IMG/VR virus record: IMGVR_UViG_3300043419_000291
Span: 1-40,988 of that record
Reading direction: 5' to 3' (one strand)
Source of the DNA: a virus
Length of the DNA stretch: 40,988 nt
The notes beneath the pieces were generated by a model. It was not told the origin of the DNA. It saw only the letters and a program-made list of their open reading frames with translations, and did not search any database. Below, one piece after another: positions 38,006 to 40,988 of this stretch. A program made the translations under genes and the position numbers. Position 1 is the first letter of the stretch; each line of letters starts with the position of its first letter.

Positions 38006-38286
38006 AGAAAAAAGATTCTCGCCTAGCAAGGGCAGGAGTATCAGGCTTTAACAAGCCTAAGCGTACTCCAAACCACCCAAAGAAGTCCCATGTAGTTGTT
38101 GCTAAAGAAGGTAATGTCGTTAAGACAATCCGCTTTGGACAGCAAGGTGTCAGTGGTTCTCCTAAGAAGGCTGGAGAATCTGCTTCATATGCGGCGCGTC
38201 GCAAGTCATTTAAGGCGCGACACGCCAGAAATATCTCAAAAGGAAAACTAAGCGCAGCATACTGGGCAGATAAGGTCAAGTGGTAA
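38002..38286 (+). CDS. Basic conserved viral protein (GVSGFNKPKRTP type)
   Basis: A 94-residue basic protein with SRLARAGVSGFNKPKRTPNH, HVVVAKEGNVVKTIRFGQQG and a C-terminal RHARNISKGKLSAAYWADKV. I recall this pattern from many environmental phages and some algal viruses, often next to DUF5872 proteins, as here. Function is not known to me. A nucleic-acid-binding or virion role is inferred from charge and place. It ends two bases before the next gene. Confidence 0.7.
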   Translation: MKKKDSRLARAGVSGFNKPKRTPNHPKKSHVVVAKEGNVVKTIRFGQQGVSGSPKKAGESASYAARRKSFKARHARNISKGKLSAAYWADKVKW

Positions 38287-38287
38287 T

Positions 38288-39685
38288 ATGGCTAGAGCAA
38301 CAGTTAGTGGTGGCAGAGGCGGAAGACGACCTAAGCCAACTCTTAATTCTAAGTTAACAAAGTTTGCACGTTCTGTTCCTGGAATTGTAGGAGCGTCAAT
38401 TATTGAAGGCGTTGGTGGACCAAAGGCTAAGGTTGCTACTCGTGCTGCTGGAACTATTATAGGCAGAAGCCGTGGTCTTATTGGTAAAACAGTTCCTAAA
38501 AAAGGACGCAACTATGCTGCCGATAGAGAACGAGCACGTGAGATTGCTAGTGAGCGTTTAGCCACACGAAACAAAACACAAAAAACACGTGCTGGCGATA
38601 AAGTAAAGATTAATCCTGCTGCATTAGGTTCTAGTGTTAAGTCTGGTAAACCAACACCAAATCGTGGTGGTGGACTTAGAACAACAACTGGTCGTCCTAA
38701 AACTAAAGTTACTAAAGGCGATGTATTTGAGGCTGTTCGCAGCATGAGAAAGTCTCCTAGTGGTTCTTCAACAACAACTGGTACTGGAGCGGTAAGAGGT
38801 ACAGCACCTAAACCAGGTGTTCGTATTACTACAAGAACATCTGGTGGAACTGAACGTCGTATATTAGGTCCAGAACAAAAAGTTAATGTTAAAATTAAAA
38901 AACGTACAGAAGGTCCTAGTCGTCGTGTTCCTGAAAAAAGAACTGTAACTCAAGGTCGTATTGTAAGAGATATTAAAGTTGAACGATATGAAAAGCCACC
39001 TATTCAAGAAAAAAATGTTTCTGTAACTAGAGTCCCTTCATATCCTAAAGAAAAAGTTACTGTTCAAAAACCTCTTAAAAAAACTAACCCTAAAGAAAAG
39101 GGTAGTGCAATTACTGTACGCCAAGGAACTCCACGCAAACCTTCTGATGTTCGTGAAAGAATGCAAAGAGAACGTAGAGATAGATTGCGCGAGTCTTTAA
39201 CTCCACGTCTAAATCCTGCTCGTCCTAAAACTACACCACAACGTGGTGCTGGTGGTTCTGGAAATAGTAGAGAACGTAATCAAGAAATTATTGATAGATA
39301 TTACCGCATTAGATTTCGTGACCAAGGTGCACCTACAGCAAGAAGCGCACAAGGTAAGCAAGGTTCAATTGAAAGCCGTGTTGCTTCTGGTTCTGAGAAG
39401 CCAACAAGAGGTCGTAGCAATTCTAGCGACTACGATAAAGAAGCAGAGAATCTTCTTAACCGTTCGCTACGTGCATTAGAAGACCCTAAAGTATCTGCTA
39501 AAGAAAAAATAAAGCCAGGTAAGCGAACAAATGTAGCCAAAGCAGTTAAGAGCCGTAACCGCGGTAAGATTATACGTGCAAATAAAAACATGCGTAAAGT
39601 CCTTAGAGAACGTGAAATTAAAGAAGCGGCTGAAAGAATGCGTAAAGCAGAAGAAGCAGCCAAAAAAGCAAAGAGGGCTAAATAA
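38288..39685 (+). CDS. Large Arg/Lys-rich basic protein
   Basis: A 465-residue protein with very high Arg, Lys, Gly, Thr and Pro content and little hydrophobic core. A short N-terminal region (TVSGGRGGRRPKPTLNSKLT, then SVPGIVGASIIEGVGG) is the only part with order-like features. The middle is repetitive (many VKxxRx, PKxTVQK, RxPSD). The end is helical and charged (REIKEAAERMRKAEEAAKKA). It looks like a DNA- or RNA-binding, probably disordered, virion protein. It overlaps the connector gene by TAATG. No family recognised. Confidence 0.68.
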   Translation: MARATVSGGRGGRRPKPTLNSKLTKFARSVPGIVGASIIEGVGGPKAKVATRAAGTIIGRSRGLIGKTVPKKGRNYAADRERAREIASERLATRNKTQKTRAGDKVKINPAALGSSVKSGKPTPNRGGGLRTTTGRPKTKVTKGDVFEAVRSMRKSPSGSSTTTGTGAVRGTAPKPGVRITTRTSGGTERRILGPEQKVNVKIKKRTEGPSRRVPEKRTVTQGRIVRDIKVERYEKPPIQEKNVSVTRVPSYPKEKVTVQKPLKKTNPKEKGSAITVRQGTPRKPSDVRERMQRERRDRLRESLTPRLNPARPKTTPQRGAGGSGNSRERNQEIIDRYYRIRFRDQGAPTARSAQGKQGSIESRVASGSEKPTRGRSNSSDYDKEAENLLNRSLRALEDPKVSAKEKIKPGKRTNVAKAVKSRNRGKIIRANKNMRKVLREREIKEAAERMRKAEEAAKKAKRAK

Positions 39686-40608
39686 TGGCATCAACACTAG
39701 ACGTTTTAACTGACGAAGTAGTAATGAACCTTGCTGGCTATACACTGCAGCAAGACCGTACTACTCACTTAACTTCTGCTATTGCTACAACTACATCTAC
39801 ACTAGCAGTACCTACTACGTTCTCGCTGAACGCAGATGAAGTTGGTACTGGAATTGTAGAAATTGGCGATGAGTTGCTATGGATAGATTCATATGACCGT
39901 ATTTCTAAGACAGCAACTGTACCGCCGTATGGTCGTGGTTTTATGGGTACTACAGCAGAGACACATGTTGCTGGAGACCGTGTAGTTATTACTCCTACAT
40001 TCCCACGCTCATCTGTTAAACGTGCAATTCAAGATACTATCCGAGCCATTGGCTCTGGCATCTTTGCTGCTAAGAATACTTCCTTTAATTACAATTCAGT
40101 TGTAGATACATATGCTTTTGAAAATTTAAACATCCAGAATATTCTGCGCATGTCATGGCAGGACATTGGTTCTACTAAACGTTGGATTCCAATTACACGA
40201 TTTTCTTGGGATTCATCTCCAGATGCAACTACCTGGGGTTCTGGTTCACAGACTATAACAATTAATGATAGGCATATTCATGCTGGTCGCAAGGTTAATG
40301 TTACCTACGCAACAGCACCTGCAACACTTAGCACTACAGCAACAACATCATTTGCAGCACAAACTGGACTACCTGAATCAGTAAGGGACGTAGTAGTTCT
40401 TGGAGCGTCATATCGTCTGCTCTCATTCCTTGACCCAGCACGCAATGCAATCACTAGCCCACAGGCTGATGAACTAGATAGCAAGCGTCAATACGGTTCA
40501 AGCAATGCAGCAACACGTGCGCTTTATCAACTCTTTGCAGCACGCTTGGCTGAAGAGACACAAGCACAGCAACAGCAGTATCCGCCACGTATTCGTTACA
40601 GCCGATAG
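39685..40608 (+). CDS. Connector / tail adaptor-like protein
   Basis: A 307-residue protein. Residues 26-100 (HLTSAIATTTSTLAV, then GIVEIGDELLWID, GRGFMGTTAETHVAGDRV) form a beta domain also present at the N terminus of the following fibre protein. The central part has helices (RSSVKRAIQDTIRAIGSGIF), and the C-terminal part, RDVVVLGASYRLLSF and ARLAEETQ, is like adaptor proteins at the head-tail joint. It probably joins the portal or tail to fibres. The gene overlaps the basic-protein gene by TAATG and precedes the fibre gene by nine bases. Confidence 0.72.
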   Translation: MASTLDVLTDEVVMNLAGYTLQQDRTTHLTSAIATTTSTLAVPTTFSLNADEVGTGIVEIGDELLWIDSYDRISKTATVPPYGRGFMGTTAETHVAGDRVVITPTFPRSSVKRAIQDTIRAIGSGIFAAKNTSFNYNSVVDTYAFENLNIQNILRMSWQDIGSTKRWIPITRFSWDSSPDATTWGSGSQTITINDRHIHAGRKVNVTYATAPATLSTTATTSFAAQTGLPESVRDVVVLGASYRLLSFLDPARNAITSPQADELDSKRQYGSSNAATRALYQLFAARLAEETQAQQQQYPPRIRYSR

Positions 40609-40617
40609 GAACCGTCA

Positions 40618-40988
40618 ATGACAGTTAGAAAATACTCATCCCGTTCGCAGAAGACCACACTATCATCTGCTATTACATCATCAAGTGCATCAATTAACGT
40701 GGTGTCTGCAGCAGCACTTATGGGTGGTAAGACCCTAACTGCTGGACAAACATACACAGTTGTTATTGACCCTGATACAGCAATTGAAGAAATTGTAGAT
40801 ATTTATTCTTCTTCAACTAACCCTGTATCTGGTAATACAATTGCTATTGCTCGCGGTATTAATGGCTCTACTGCACAGGCTCACTCTGCTGGTGCAGAGG
40901 TTCGCCACATGGCTATTGGTCGTGACTATCAAGAAGCAAACGACCATGCTGAGAATGTAACAACAGCACACGGTCTAACTATTGCTAA
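40618..40988 (+). CDS. Tail fibre protein, N-terminal part (continues at base 3)
   Basis: The start ATG at 40618 has AGGA upstream. The open frame runs off the end of the window and continues in the left end across the joined circle (40618-40861, then 1-1928), giving 723 residues. Residues about 13-97 (TTLSSAITSSSASINV, EEIVDIYSS, ARGINGSTAQAHSAGAEVRH) resemble residues 26-100 of the connector-like protein just before it. This N-terminal domain probably attaches the fibre to the particle. The rest of the protein is described under the left-end entry. Confidence 0.88.
   Translation, partial: MTVRKYSSRSQKTTLSSAITSSSASINVVSAAALMGGKTLTAGQTYTVVIDPDTAIEEIVDIYSSSTNPVSGNTIAIARGINGSTAQAHSAGAEVRHMAIGRDYQEANDHAENVTTAHGLTIA
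40862..40988. repeat. Terminal direct repeat, right copy
   Basis: Identical to bases 1-127. It contains part of the tail-fibre gene in the same frame. Removing one copy gives a closed genome of 40,861 bp. Confidence 0.97.

Overview
The window is an essentially complete genome of a tailed, probably podovirus-like bacteriophage. The last 127 bases (40862-40988) repeat the first 127 exactly, so the molecule closes into a circle of 40,861 bp and the tail-fibre gene at the two ends is one gene. Markers of an actinobacterial host are a WhiB protein, a DUF4192-like protein and an actinobacterial-style lytic transglycosylase. The sequence is only moderately GC-rich for an actinophage, which would fit low-GC freshwater actinobacteria (acI/Nanopelagicales type); this is inference. 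No integrase, excisionase or repressor was recognised, so a lytic lifestyle is likely but not proven.

Layout: (1) 21626-40861 and on through 1-9189, plus strand: terminase, two basic proteins, portal, two small structural proteins, a 1726-residue virion protein, two helical virion proteins, scaffold, major capsid protein, small head proteins, a run of very basic proteins, a connector-like protein, a repeat-rich tail fibre, several small fibre/adhesin proteins, a 673-residue tail protein, and a lysis cassette of small membrane proteins around a CHAP endolysin. A strong terminator at 9207-9250 ends this unit. (2) 9258-21109, minus strand: about 30 tightly packed early genes. Reading with transcription from 21109 down to 9258, these are zinc-finger proteins, an OB-fold SSB candidate, small proteins, a lytic transglycosylase, DUF4192 and DUF932 proteins, a winged-helix protein, a PD-(D/E)XK exonuclease, a RecA/DnaB-type ATPase, a Hjc-like nuclease, a split primase, a nucleotide-modification-associated protein, a metallophosphoesterase, a sigma-factor-like protein, two zinc ribbons and WhiB. 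(3) 21110-21625: the divergent non-coding region between the two units, with repeated motifs, hairpins and probable promoters.

How it works together: the minus-strand genes would supply replication (primase, ATPase, nucleases, SSB-like protein; no DNA polymerase is visible, so the host enzyme must be used) and transcription takeover (sigma-like protein plus WhiB). The plus-strand genes build the particle and lyse the cell. There is no tape-measure or tail-tube gene, and the giant virion protein lies beside the portal, which points to a short-tailed particle with internal or ejected proteins. Genes are coupled by UAAUG or AUGA overlaps at most junctions. The most unusual points are the overlapping two-frame primase, the large set of basic proteins in the head module, the WhiB/sigma-like block, the secreted proline-rich protein before the lysis genes, and the repeated motif in the divergent region.
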